A stretch of DNA of 22,228 bases from a virus: the IMG/VR virus record IMGVR_UViG_3300042294_001510, positions 1 through 22,228 of that record; one strand, 5' to 3'. Within the stretch, counting starts at the first letter, position 1. Each line of letters opens with the position of its first letter. Made by a program: the position numbers and the translations under genes. The notes below the pieces were generated by a model that was not told where the DNA came from, made no database searches, and saw only the letters and a list, made by a program, of their open reading frames with translations. This document shows, piece after piece, positions 14,494 to 20,900 of the stretch.

Positions 14494-15515
14494 CAGACGA
14501 ACTGCAGATGGAGCAGCGACTCCATGAAGTGACTGAGGCTCACAAGCGTGCACTCCGCCAACTGGCGAAGCGTGACGCTGCCCGTGAGGAGTTAGTGGCA
14601 GCCGTCTATCAGGCGGCAAAAGACGCAGCCCTGAGCATCACGATCCCGCCCGTGCCAGCGCCGAAGGCGTCGGGCAAAAAAAGCGACGGCGAGACGCTGG
14701 TGATTCTGCTCGGAGACTGGCAGTTGGGGAAGTACTCGGAGACGTACAGCATTGACGTAGCGAAGGCGCGCATCGCGCTGCTCGCCACGAAGGTGCAGCG
14801 CCTCATCGAGCTGCACGGCGTCCCCGTCAAGGAGATCGCCTGCGTGCTGCTGGGTGACTTCGTAGAGTCGGACGGCAACATCTTCCCGAGCCAAGCCTAT
14901 GAGGTTGAGCGCGGCGGGTTGTACGTGCAGATCTTCGAAGGTGCTGGGATGCTCGCGCAGTTCGTGCGGGCCATGGCAGCACTCGCTCCGAAGGTCACGG
15001 TGCGTGGTGCGATCGGCAACCACGGGCGACTCGGACGCTACGGCGACCACTCCAACGAGAGCAACGCTGACGCGATTCTTTATCGCATCGCAGCCGAGCA
15101 CCTGAAGGGCGAGAAGCGCGTTGACTGGAAAGAGTCGCTCACACTGGGTGGGCGTCACTGGTACGACATGCTTGAGCTGCCGGGTGGGAAGACTGCCATG
15201 CTGGTGCACGGTGATCAGTTCAAGGGCGGCGCCTTCGGGCTCCCGTTCTACGCGATCGCCAAGCGCGCGCAGGGCTGGAACCTATCAGTGCAGCCGTTCG
15301 ACTTTCTCTTCTACGGGCACTGGCACACGCCGAGCCGACTGGTGCTGAGCGACGGCGCTCACACCTGCTGGGGCAACGCCAGCATCGAGAGCAGCAACCG
15401 CTACGCGCAAGAGTGGCTGGCAGCGTCTGGCACCCCTGCGCAATGGGCGCTCTTCTTCGGCAAGGAGGGCCCGACCGCCGAGTATCTGGTGAGACTGGAT
15501 GCCGCGAAAGCCTGA
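14490..15515 (+). CDS. Calcineurin-like metallophosphoesterase (341 aa)
   Basis: ATG at 14490 overlaps the previous TGA. Residues 1-48 form a charged helix, probably a coiled coil. The metal-binding motifs follow in order: GDWQLGK (75-81, with Gln where many members have His), LLGDFVESD (121-129), GNHGR (176-180), VHGD (239-242) and GHWH (276-279). Enzymes of this fold hydrolyse phosphodiester bonds with two metal ions; relatives in phages include Mre11/SbcD-type nucleases. The substrate cannot be told from the sequence. Pairing with a small DNA-binding protein suggests a nucleic-acid substrate. An in-frame codon further upstream exists but would lie within the previous gene. Confidence 0.85.
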   Translation: MTDELQMEQRLHEVTEAHKRALRQLAKRDAAREELVAAVYQAAKDAALSITIPPVPAPKASGKKSDGETLVILLGDWQLGKYSETYSIDVAKARIALLATKVQRLIELHGVPVKEIACVLLGDFVESDGNIFPSQAYEVERGGLYVQIFEGAGMLAQFVRAMAALAPKVTVRGAIGNHGRLGRYGDHSNESNADAILYRIAAEHLKGEKRVDWKESLTLGGRHWYDMLELPGGKTAMLVHGDQFKGGAFGLPFYAIAKRAQGWNLSVQPFDFLFYGHWHTPSRLVLSDGAHTCWGNASIESSNRYAQEWLAASGTPAQWALFFGKEGPTAEYLVRLDAAKA

Positions 15516-15705
15516 GACTGAGGTGAGCACCTGCCCCGTGTGTGGCGAGCTGGGGCAGGTGTACGCCTACGGGGAGCAGGTGGTGAGCACGGGTGAGCAC
15601 GGGGTGGGCTGGGTGCTCTCGCAGGGGGTATGTCGGGAGTGCCTCACGGTGGTGGTGGAGGCTGCTCGGGAGGGCAGCCTCCCAGCCCTAGAAGAGGGGG
15701 CTTGA
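15499..15705 (+). CDS. Small zinc-ribbon protein (68 aa)
   Basis: Two CxxC pairs, CPVC at 12-15 and CREC at 45-48, separated by a strand-rich stretch (QVYAYGEQVVSTGEHGVGWV), form a zinc ribbon. The C-terminus is an acidic helix. ATG at 15499 overlaps the phosphoesterase end by 17 bases. GTG at 15523 is an alternative start that would begin MSTCPVC and leave both pairs intact. No function is known; phage zinc ribbons of this size often bind DNA or host proteins. Confidence 0.68.
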   Translation: MPRKPETEVSTCPVCGELGQVYAYGEQVVSTGEHGVGWVLSQGVCRECLTVVVEAAREGSLPALEEGA

Positions 15706-15731
15706 CGGGCTGGAGCCGTCAACCCTAGGAT
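15702..15731 (+). promoter_or_regulatory. Sigma70-like promoter with inverted repeat over the -35 box
   Basis: TTGACG (15702-15707) and TAGGAT (15726-15731) are separated by 18 bases, close to the TTGACA/TATAAT consensus. TTGACGG (15702-15708) and CCGTCAA (15716-15722) are a perfect 7-base inverted repeat with a 7-base centre covering the -35 box and spacer, so a repressor or activator could bind here. Transcription would start near 15738 and serve the operon beginning at 15786. The -35 box overlaps the last codons of the zinc-ribbon gene. Confidence 0.55.
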
Positions 15732-15785
15732 TGGCAGGTCAGGGAAAAACAGCCCCATGCGGGGCGACTGGCAGGAGGTAAAAAG

Positions 15786-16022
15786 ATGGCAGAGAAGAGG
15801 ATCGCACTACTGAGCAGCACTGGACTCTTCCAGTTCAGAGCGAAGCCAGCGGATCGCGTCTGCGTGGACTGCATCAGCGGCTACATCGAGACGAATCCGG
15901 GGATGACAACCGCAGACTGGATCGCTGCAGACGTCAGCGACTTCGACGCTGAGTGCTGCGATGCATGCGACTGCGTACCAGCTGCTGAGGGCAAGCGTCT
16001 GGCGCTGGTGGTGCGAGTATGA
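15786..16022 (+). CDS. Cys-rich small protein, first gene of operon (78 aa)
   Basis: ATG at 15786 has an AGGAGG ribosome site 8 bases upstream and lies about 50 bases after the predicted transcription start. Cysteines occur at 26 and 29 (CVDC) and at 57, 58, 61 and 63 (ECCDACDC), enough for a zinc site. The rest is mixed, with MTTADWIAADVSDFDAE between the two clusters. It ends with a strand (KRLALVVRV) and overlaps the next gene by 4 bases. A first-expressed gene in a phage operon is a candidate host-interaction protein; no function is recognised. Confidence 0.72.
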   Translation: MAEKRIALLSSTGLFQFRAKPADRVCVDCISGYIETNPGMTTADWIAADVSDFDAECCDACDCVPAAEGKRLALVVRV

Positions 16023-16168
16023 GCGCCGCCTTCTGGAACCTATGCCCAGTCTCAGCGCGCCACGGGTATCTGCGCGTGGTGAAGAACGAGCAGGGGGGCC
16101 TCATCGCCATCTGCTCCAAGTGCTACGTCCCGACGAAGGGGCGAGCGAATCTGCTGGAGGTCAAGTGA
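16019..16168 (+). CDS. Tiny zinc-ribbon-like protein (49 aa)
   Basis: ATG at 16019 overlaps the previous TGA (ATGA), and the frame ends at TGA 16166-16168, where the next ATG begins. Cys9 and His15 with Cys32 and Cys35 (ICSKC) could hold one zinc ion. The sequence reads LCPVSARHGYLRVVKNEQ, then LIAICSKCYVPTKGRANLLE. Overlap on both sides and no other frame with signals support it as a real gene. Function unknown. Confidence 0.65.
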   Translation: MSAAFWNLCPVSARHGYLRVVKNEQGGLIAICSKCYVPTKGRANLLEVK

Positions 16169-16251
16169 TGCGAGCAGTGCAGGAGTTTCTCGCCTACGTC
16201 ACGTTCGTGGCGTGCATCATCATCGTGCTCATCGTGGGAGGTGCATCGTGA
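16168..16251 (+). CDS. 27-residue single-helix membrane protein
   Basis: ATG at 16168 overlaps the previous TGA by one base and has GGAGG 8 bases upstream. After a short polar start (MRAVQEF) almost all the rest is hydrophobic (LAYVTFVACIIIVLIVGG). It overlaps the next GTG by 4 bases. A tiny membrane protein such as this may change host membrane proteins or help the next membrane protein. Its length makes it uncertain, but the ribosome site and the exact overlaps support it. Confidence 0.6.
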   Translation: MRAVQEFLAYVTFVACIIIVLIVGGAS

Positions 16252-16394
16252 GACTGAATCGCGCACGTGATCCGAAGACGATCACCAGTTTCTACAAGCC
16301 GAAGCAGCGCATCGAAGCGCAGCGGCGCAGCGACGTCACCATCGTCTTCTGCATCGTCATCATCGTCATCGTGGCGCTGGTGAGGGGGCTCTGA
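16248..16394 (+). CDS. 48-residue basic single-helix membrane protein
   Basis: GTG at 16248 overlaps the previous TGA, with GGGAGG 7 bases upstream. The N-terminal 28 residues are basic (RLNRARDPKTITSFYKPKQR) and would stay in the cytoplasm; a strong helix follows (VTIVFCIVIIVIVALV) with a short RGL tail. It pairs with the 27-residue membrane protein just before. The stop overlaps the next ATG by one base. Confidence 0.65.
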   Translation: MRLNRARDPKTITSFYKPKQRIEAQRRSDVTIVFCIVIIVIVALVRGL

Positions 16395-16591
16395 TGATCG
16401 CTGATCTATGCAAGCCGGGAGACATCAGCGGGATCGGAAAGCATCGCCCATGTGTGCGCGTGCTCATGTGCGGCAAGTGTGACCGCCCGCTGGTGAATGA
16501 CGCTCCAGTCTGCGGGGAGTGCAGCTACTGCATCCGACTGCAGGAGCGCCGCGAGCGCAAGCCGCGCAAGACGCCGACGGGGAGGTTCTAA
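16394..16591 (+). CDS. Cys-rich zinc-ribbon protein (65 aa)
   Basis: Seven cysteines at 6, 20, 26, 29, 40, 43 and 46, with CGKC and CGECSYC clusters, suggest one or two zinc sites. The C-terminus is very basic (RLQERRERKPRKTPTGRF), which suggests contact with nucleic acid. ATG at 16394 and the TAA stop each overlap a neighbour by one base. Function unknown. Confidence 0.68.
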   Translation: MIADLCKPGDISGIGKHRPCVRVLMCGKCDRPLVNDAPVCGECSYCIRLQERRERKPRKTPTGRF

Positions 16592-16782
16592 TGCCGCTCT
16601 ATGTCTTTGACTGCTGGACGTGCTGCATCGTAGAGGAGCGACTGCAGACGGGCTTCCAGCCCGTAGTGCCCCGCTGCGATGGATGCGGCGCGTGGATGCA
16701 GCTGCGGATCACTGAGTCCAGCATCCGCTTCAAGGGTGACGGTTGGGCCAAGACAGACAGAAAAAAGGAGGGGAAAAAGTGA
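16591..16782 (+). CDS. FmdB-like zinc-ribbon protein (63 aa)
   Basis: MPLYVFDCWTCCIVEE with Cys8 and Cys11, then PRCDGCG with Cys29 and Cys32, and IRFKGDGWAKTD near the end follow the FmdB zinc-ribbon pattern ('MP.Y.y.C..CG..fE ... C..Cg ... f.G.Gf..td'). FmdB-type proteins are small putative regulators; the exact function is not known. ATG at 16591 overlaps the previous TAA, with GGAGG 7 bases before. The C-terminus is Lys-rich (RKKEGKK). Confidence 0.72.
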   Translation: MPLYVFDCWTCCIVEERLQTGFQPVVPRCDGCGAWMQLRITESSIRFKGDGWAKTDRKKEGKK

Positions 16783-16991
16783 CCAAGTGGAAGTGCACCA
16801 TCTGCTGGCGACAGATGCAGACAGATACCAAGCCGGGGCTGATCGAGCGCCTCTGCCCCGACTGCAAAGTCAGCCACTGGGCGAAGGTGGTGGCGATCTA
16901 TCAGACAGGCGATGCCGATCGGCTGGCTGAGGCGAAGACAAAACTGCGCGCCGCGCAGGCAGCACTGAAGAAAGAGCAGGTGATCCAGTGA
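16779..16991 (+). CDS. Zinc-ribbon / helical small protein (70 aa)
   Basis: GTG at 16779 has a strong AAGGAGGGG site and overlaps the previous stop (GTGA). CTIC (6-9) and CPDC (26-29) form a zinc ribbon. The second half is a helix rich in Ala and Lys (DADRLAEAKTKLRAAQAALK) that could be a coiled coil. It overlaps the exonuclease gene by 4 bases, so it may be a partner of the recombination enzymes, which is inference from position only. Confidence 0.68.
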   Translation: MTKWKCTICWRQMQTDTKPGLIERLCPDCKVSHWAKVVAIYQTGDADRLAEAKTKLRAAQAALKKEQVIQ

Positions 16992-17935
16992 GCAAGCAGT
17001 ACGAGTTCGTGAAGGCACCGCAGCGCAGCCCTGAGTGGCTGGAGCTGCGACGTCAGGGGCTGGGAGCCTCCGACATGGCGGCAGTGATGGGCGTCAGCCC
17101 GTACAAGACGCCGTACCAACTGTGGGCTGAGAAGACGGGAGCGACGCCGCCCCAGAAGGTCGGCGCGGCTGCCCAGCGCGGCGTGATCCTAGAGGATGCC
17201 GTCGGGCGCTACTACGAAGAGGAGCGCGGCGTGAAGCTGCGCAAGTCGAACGGGATCATCCGACTCAAGCAGCACCCGCGCATCATGGCGTCGCTGGATC
17301 GCACGATCGTCGGCGAGCCCAAGGGCATCGTGGAGATTAAAACCTCCGCCAGCCCGCGCTGGAGCATGTGGCCCGTCCCCCCGGAGGTAGTCATCCAGAC
17401 TCACGTTCAGATGGGGATTCTCGGGGTGGAGTGGTGCGACGTGGTCGCCCTACTGGGCGGGCTCGTCTTCAAGATCGAGCGCGTGCAGTTTGATCCTGCG
17501 CTCTGGGCTGAGATCCAGCGCAGCGCGATGGCTTTCTTGGAGGCGGTGGATACGAATACCCCGCCAAAACTGGAGGCGCTGGACGCTCAGGCATACGCAC
17601 TCGCCACGCCTCAGGCGTCTGATGACTTCGCGCAGGCGACGTCTGACCTAGAGCGCGTCTACGCCCAGCTGCGAGAGGTCAACACGGAACTCCACTTCGT
17701 AGAGGAGAAGAAGGGCGCGCTGGAGATCATCCTCAAGGAGGCGATCGGCGAGAAGGCGGGGCTGGCTGGCAACGGCTGGACGGTGTACTGGAAGCAGGCA
17801 CGCCCGTCGCAGGTCACTGACTGGAAGATGGTGGCGCAGGCGGCTGGCGCTCTGCCTTCGGTGATCACTACGTACACGGATACGAAACCCGGGAGCCGCC
17901 GCTTCATCATCAACGATGGAGGGCTCCATGATTGA
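16988..17935 (+). CDS. YqaJ-family exonuclease (lambda exonuclease-like) (315 aa)
   Basis: GTG at 16988 (GTGA overlap). The N-terminus RSPEWLELRRQGLGASDMAA is the YqaJ signature, followed by RGVILEDAVGRYYEEE (Glu69), ASLDRTI (Asp104), GIVEIKTS with Glu116-Ile-Lys118, and VIQTHVQMGI with Gln137/Gln141. These match the PD-(D/E)XK active site of lambda-type exonuclease. Residues about 210-250 look helical or coiled (LERVYAQLREVNTELHFVEE), and the last 60 residues form a strand-rich end found in longer members. The enzyme trims one strand from DNA ends to give single strands for annealing; the Rad52-like gene at 18583 is the expected partner. Confidence 0.87.
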   Translation: MSKQYEFVKAPQRSPEWLELRRQGLGASDMAAVMGVSPYKTPYQLWAEKTGATPPQKVGAAAQRGVILEDAVGRYYEEERGVKLRKSNGIIRLKQHPRIMASLDRTIVGEPKGIVEIKTSASPRWSMWPVPPEVVIQTHVQMGILGVEWCDVVALLGGLVFKIERVQFDPALWAEIQRSAMAFLEAVDTNTPPKLEALDAQAYALATPQASDDFAQATSDLERVYAQLREVNTELHFVEEKKGALEIILKEAIGEKAGLAGNGWTVYWKQARPSQVTDWKMVAQAAGALPSVITTYTDTKPGSRRFIINDGGLHD

Positions 17936-18428
17936 GCAGACGATCATCCTAGACCCCTACGAGTGGGCGCACGCGTCGCAGATCGGCAAAGCCCGAGACG
18001 CGTCCAGCAAGTCGAAGGGGCAGCAGGGGCGTGCAGGTCAGTCGGCTGATCGCAGCCTCCAGAACCACATTGACGGCGCAGCTGCTGAGATGGCAGTATG
18101 CATCGCCCTTGGGCTGCCATGGGCAGCACATGTCGACACCTACCTGAGCGAGCCCGACGTGGAGGTTCCGGGACTCGGAGGGGTAGAGGTGAAGTGGACG
18201 TCGGGCACTGGGCTCATCGTCCGAGAGAACGAACAGCGTGAGCAGATCCACGTGCTGGTGACGGGCGCAGGCCCTATCAAGCGCATCGTGGGCTGGCTGG
18301 ACGTGGAGGGGCTGCGAGCCCTGAAGGCAAGCCCGAAGACTGACTTCGGCAACGGTCGAGCTCCAGCGTGGCTGAAGCCGACTGAGGAACTAAACGACTG
18401 GGGACTCTTCCCCAAGGAGGCAGCATGA
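17928..18428 (+). CDS. Putative PD-(D/E)XK nuclease-like phage protein (166 aa)
   Basis: ATG at 17928 is chosen over ATG 17916 because GGAGGG at 17918-17923 lies just before it. Motifs compatible with a restriction-endonuclease-like fold are visible: Glu54 in GAAAEMAV, Asp77 in EPDVEVPG, and Glu87-Val-Lys89 in GVEVKWTSG, followed by LIVRENE and IHVLVTG strands and RIVGWLD. The region before (SSKSKGQQGRAGQSADR) is basic and flexible. It lies between the exonuclease and the annealing protein, so a role in DNA processing is likely. The reading as a nuclease is inference. Confidence 0.65.
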   Translation: MIEQTIILDPYEWAHASQIGKARDASSKSKGQQGRAGQSADRSLQNHIDGAAAEMAVCIALGLPWAAHVDTYLSEPDVEVPGLGGVEVKWTSGTGLIVRENEQREQIHVLVTGAGPIKRIVGWLDVEGLRALKASPKTDFGNGRAPAWLKPTEELNDWGLFPKEAA

Positions 18429-18586
18429 AAAAGGCAGACGCCAACGACTGGCTGGTGATCACTGGACTCAACGGCAAGGAGATCCCGGGGCTGAAGGATG
18501 CGCTACTGCGCAAGGTCGCCCGAGAGGATCAGGCTACGAAGCAGCCCGCCAAGGTGGCGCGCAAGAAGAAGGAGGGCTCACGATGA
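18425..18586 (+). CDS. Small basic protein between recombination genes (53 aa)
   Basis: ATG at 18425 overlaps the previous stop by 4 bases, with AAGGAGG just upstream, and its own TGA overlaps the next ATG. The first part (ANDWLVITGLNGKEIPGLKD) could fold as strand and helix, and the second is strongly basic (KQPAKVARKKKEGSR), suitable for DNA or RNA contact. No match is recognised. Confidence 0.68.
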   Translation: MKKADANDWLVITGLNGKEIPGLKDALLRKVAREDQATKQPAKVARKKKEGSR

Positions 18587-19281
18587 GCAAGCACCAAGAC
18601 ATTCTCGCCGCGCTGTCGGCACCCTTTCCGCCTGAGGTCATCAGGCACCGCGTCGGAGCGGGCGGCAAAGATCTGACGTGGGTTGACGCCCGCACGGTCG
18701 CAGCTCGACTTGACGAAGTGCTCGGGGTCAACGGCTGGGATTTCGCTGTGGAGCCCGTCGGGGATACCAGCACGGTGGTGGGCATCCTCACCGCCCGCTT
18801 CCCAGACGGCACCGTGGCACGTCGCCAAGACTTCGGGTATGAGACTGGCGGCTCAGGGGAGTCTCTCAAGGAGGCAGCCTCAGACGCCCTCAGGCGCTGT
18901 GCGTCACTCTTCGGGGTGGCTCGGTACCTGTATGGCGGGGATCGCCCCGCAGCGGGGCGCGCAGCCCTCCCTCCGTTGAAGGCTATGAGCATCCCTCAGA
19001 CACCAGCGCCCAGCGCGGGCCATGACACGGTGGTGCTGAAGGCAGCCATGGAGATCTTCGGCGCTGACACATGCCCAGATCACGGGCAGGCGTGGACGAA
19101 GAAGCCGGGGGGCGTATCGAAGGCGACGGGCAAGGCGTATCAGCCCTTCTGGGCTTGCTCGGGGCGCACAGATGGTCAGTTCTGCAAGCGGAAGCCAGCC
19201 ATGGACTGGATCGCCAAGCAAAATGCGCCACTGGGCGAGCCTGTGCGGGCTGAGGAAGATCTCAGCGACTTGCCGTTCTAG
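18583..19281 (+). CDS. Rad52-family single-strand annealing protein (232 aa)
   Basis: ATG at 18583, AAGGAGG 6-12 bases upstream. Residues 1-120 match Rad52/Rad22-type phage annealing proteins: RHRVGAGGKDLTWVDARTVA, then LDEVLGVNGWDF, and the helix ESLKEAASDALRRCASLFGV ending ARYLYGG. Residues 120-150 are a Pro/Ala linker. Residues 150-215 hold Cys164, His167, Cys192 and Cys201, possibly a zinc site. The last nine residues, EEDLSDLPF, resemble the acidic tip of bacterial SSB (ending I/L-P-F), known to bind many replication and repair proteins. With the YqaJ exonuclease it forms a two-component recombination system. A hairpin follows the stop. Confidence 0.85.
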   Translation: MSKHQDILAALSAPFPPEVIRHRVGAGGKDLTWVDARTVAARLDEVLGVNGWDFAVEPVGDTSTVVGILTARFPDGTVARRQDFGYETGGSGESLKEAASDALRRCASLFGVARYLYGGDRPAAGRAALPPLKAMSIPQTPAPSAGHDTVVLKAAMEIFGADTCPDHGQAWTKKPGGVSKATGKAYQPFWACSGRTDGQFCKRKPAMDWIAKQNAPLGEPVRAEEDLSDLPF

Positions 19282-19291
19282 GTAATCACAT

Positions 19292-19319
19292 GGGGGCGGG
19301 CTCTGGACGGCTCGCCCCC
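19292..19319 (+). terminator. Terminator-like hairpin after Rad52-like gene
   Basis: GGGGGCGGGCT and GGCTCGCCCCC form an 11-pair stem (two G-U pairs) with a 6-base loop, starting 10 bases after the stop. There is no T-run. It resembles the hairpin after the capsid gene and may end or reduce transcription of the recombination operon, or protect its message. Confidence 0.5.
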
Positions 19320-19338
19320 GCCAGCATCGGAGGATCAC

Positions 19339-19773
19339 ATGGGGCTATGGATCAAGTGGGATGCGAACGCCCACAAGGATGACAAGATCGCCGCACTGAC
19401 AGACACTGAGTTCAGGGCGTTCGTCACGGCGATCGCTGAGGCGAAGCAGCTGCGGAGCGGCGGCATCTTCAAGAGCCGGGAGCACCTCAAGGTATGCATC
19501 GGGAGCCGCTTCGGGAAGGCGATCAGCGGGCTCATCACCAAGGGCCTGCTCGGAGTAGATCAGGCGGGGATCGTGATGATTACGGGCTGGCATCGGTATC
19601 AGATCGACCCGACATCAACCCGACGTCAGGCTGCGTTCACCGCTCGCCGACGCTCAGAAACGGGGGGGTTGACGGAAGGCGGACGTTCAAGAGAGAGAGC
19701 AGAGAAGAGTGAGAGAGAGAACCCCCCTTCCCCCCTGCAGGCGGGAGAGATCCTGCGGAGGATCGTCGGATGA
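19339..19773 (+). CDS. Replication-initiation-like protein with winged-helix N-terminus (144 aa)
   Basis: ATG at 19339, GGAGG 7-11 bases upstream. Residues 1-95 follow phage replisome-organiser N-terminal domains: KWDANAHKDDKIAALTDTEF, RAFVTAIAEAKQL with GGIFKSREHL, then ISGLITKGLL and GWHRYQIDPT. Such proteins bind the origin and bring in the helicase or its loader. Residues 96-144 are basic and low in complexity (RRQAAFTARRRSETGG, then RERAEKSEREN). The gene contains a purine/pyrimidine tract that might be an origin. The protein is short and lacks a visible helicase-binding domain. Its end overlaps the kinase gene by 4 bases. Confidence 0.62.
   Translation: MGLWIKWDANAHKDDKIAALTDTEFRAFVTAIAEAKQLRSGGIFKSREHLKVCIGSRFGKAISGLITKGLLGVDQAGIVMITGWHRYQIDPTSTRRQAAFTARRRSETGGLTEGGRSRERAEKSERENPPSPLQAGEILRRIVG
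19689..19736 (+). other. Purine-rich / pyrimidine-rich tract inside the replication gene
   Basis: 33 bases that are all A or G except C19700 and T19710 (19689-19721) are followed at once by a 15-base all C/T run (19722-19736). The tract encodes a low-complexity part of the replication-like protein. Some phages keep their origin inside the initiator gene, so this is a candidate unwinding or binding element, on compositional grounds only. Confidence 0.35.
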
Positions 19774-20330
19774 GGAACGTGGCATTTATCGGCAAGGCAG
19801 GAACTGGGAAGACGACCCTGAGCCAGATGCTCTCGGAGCATCACGGCTATCAGGTCACCAGCATCGCAGCACCTATCCGTGAGGTAGCAGTGCTCGCCTA
19901 CGGCAAGTTCGACAAGGGGATGAGATACCCGCAGCAGACGCTGGGCCTCTCCCGACTGGTGACTGGGCGTGAGCTGCTGCAGGAGATCGGCGCTGCACTG
20001 AGGGAGATGGACTCACTCTTCTGGATGAGGGTATGGCTCCGCCGTACCAAGCAGGGCGCTGATGACGGGGTGATCGGGAGCGTCACCTTCGTGGTGGATG
20101 ACGTCAGGCTAGACGCTGAGCGCGCCTTCATCAGGGCATGGTATCCAGAGACGCTCTTCGTGCGGCTGGTACGCCCCCCGGAGGGTGATCTCCAGCCGTG
20201 GCAGCATGACGTCACTGAGCGTCAGGCTGGGGAGATGGAGGCTGAGGTGGTTCTAGACACCAGCGCCCTCACCCCGCTAGAGTGCGTAGCAGCCGTTCTA
20301 GAGGCGGCACGTATGGAGGTACAGGCATGA
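19770..20330 (+). CDS. Deoxynucleoside monophosphate kinase-like P-loop protein (186 aa)
   Basis: A Walker A motif GKAGTGKTT (8-16) follows the first strand (RNVAFI). VTGRELLQEIGAALREMDSL and FWMRVWL match the central region of phage dNMP kinases ('gr.llq.lG...r..d..~W'), and VTFVVDDVRLDAERAFIR (Asp110-Asp111) gives the Walker B-like strand. LFVRLVRPP and the C-terminal helices complete the fold. The enzyme would phosphorylate dNMPs to supply phage DNA synthesis. A dephospho-CoA-kinase-like substrate cannot be excluded from sequence alone. ATG overlaps the previous stop (ATGA). Confidence 0.75.
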   Translation: MRNVAFIGKAGTGKTTLSQMLSEHHGYQVTSIAAPIREVAVLAYGKFDKGMRYPQQTLGLSRLVTGRELLQEIGAALREMDSLFWMRVWLRRTKQGADDGVIGSVTFVVDDVRLDAERAFIRAWYPETLFVRLVRPPEGDLQPWQHDVTERQAGEMEAEVVLDTSALTPLECVAAVLEAARMEVQA

Positions 20331-20548
20331 GCGAACTGAGTGAGCTGGAGACTATGGCGGAGATGGTCGGCTTCCGATACGCCAACTGCGCGATCGACAC
20401 GGTGACGCGCAGGGTGACCCTGCAGTGCGAAGACCATGACGGGCAGACGCTGACCGTTGAGGCTGACACGCTGAGCGACGCCATGAGCGCCATGATGGTC
20501 AAGCTGGGCGCGATGCTCCAGCGGGATGGGCAGACATGGCAGGCGTAA
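20327..20548 (+). CDS. Small acidic protein, unknown (73 aa)
   Basis: ATG at 20327 (ATGA overlap), with GGAGG about 9 bases upstream. After a helix (MSELSELETMAEMVGF) come strands (DTVTRRVTLQCEDHDGQTLT) and a helix rich in Met (LSDAMSAMMVKLGAMLQ). No membrane segment. Its last 13 bases overlap the next gene. No function recognised. Confidence 0.68.
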   Translation: MSELSELETMAEMVGFRYANCAIDTVTRRVTLQCEDHDGQTLTVEADTLSDAMSAMMVKLGAMLQRDGQTWQA

Positions 20549-20739
20549 AGGCGAAGCGCGGAGGCCCGTCGCTGCCCCCACGCTGGACTGATACGGACTG
20601 CACTGAGTGCGGCAAGGTGATCAGCGTGGCTGATGCGAAAAAGCCGACGTTTCCCGCGAGCCGGGTGATGGTGATCACCTTCACTGGCGCCAAGGGCAAC
20701 GTGCGGCTGCACTGGCGTCACAAGGCGTGCGTCAAGTGA
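20536..20739 (+). CDS. Small basic protein with partial zinc site (67 aa)
   Basis: ATG at 20536 overlaps the previous gene by 13 bases. CTECGK (Cys22, Cys25) and the late HWRHKACVK (two His and one Cys) could together bind zinc, in the order expected of an HNH-like or zinc-finger fold, though no nuclease motif is complete. N-terminus is basic (MAGVKAKRGG). Function unknown. It overlaps the next GTG by 4 bases. Confidence 0.65.
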   Translation: MAGVKAKRGGPSLPPRWTDTDCTECGKVISVADAKKPTFPASRVMVITFTGAKGNVRLHWRHKACVK

Positions 20740-20900
20740 TCGACTCACTGATCATCACGCTGATGGGCGTGCATACGCTGATCGCGCTGTGCATGGGCTG
20801 GATCGGGATCACTGTGCCACGCGCTAACTCAGCGATCGTCATCGGCTGGTTCGGCATCAGCATCCTCACGGTGGTGGCACTGGGGCAGGCACTACGATGA
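20736..20900 (+). CDS. Two-helix small membrane protein (54 aa)
   Basis: GTG at 20736 (GTGA overlap), TGA at 20898-20900. Two hydrophobic helices are evident, SLIITLMGVHTLIALCMGWI and AIVIGWFGISILTVVALG, joined by a short polar turn (TVPRANS). No other frame here has start signals, and both ends overlap neighbours by 4 bases. A membrane protein in the DNA-metabolism region may act on the host membrane or on superinfecting phage; this is inference. Confidence 0.68.
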   Translation: MIDSLIITLMGVHTLIALCMGWIGITVPRANSAIVIGWFGISILTVVALGQALR

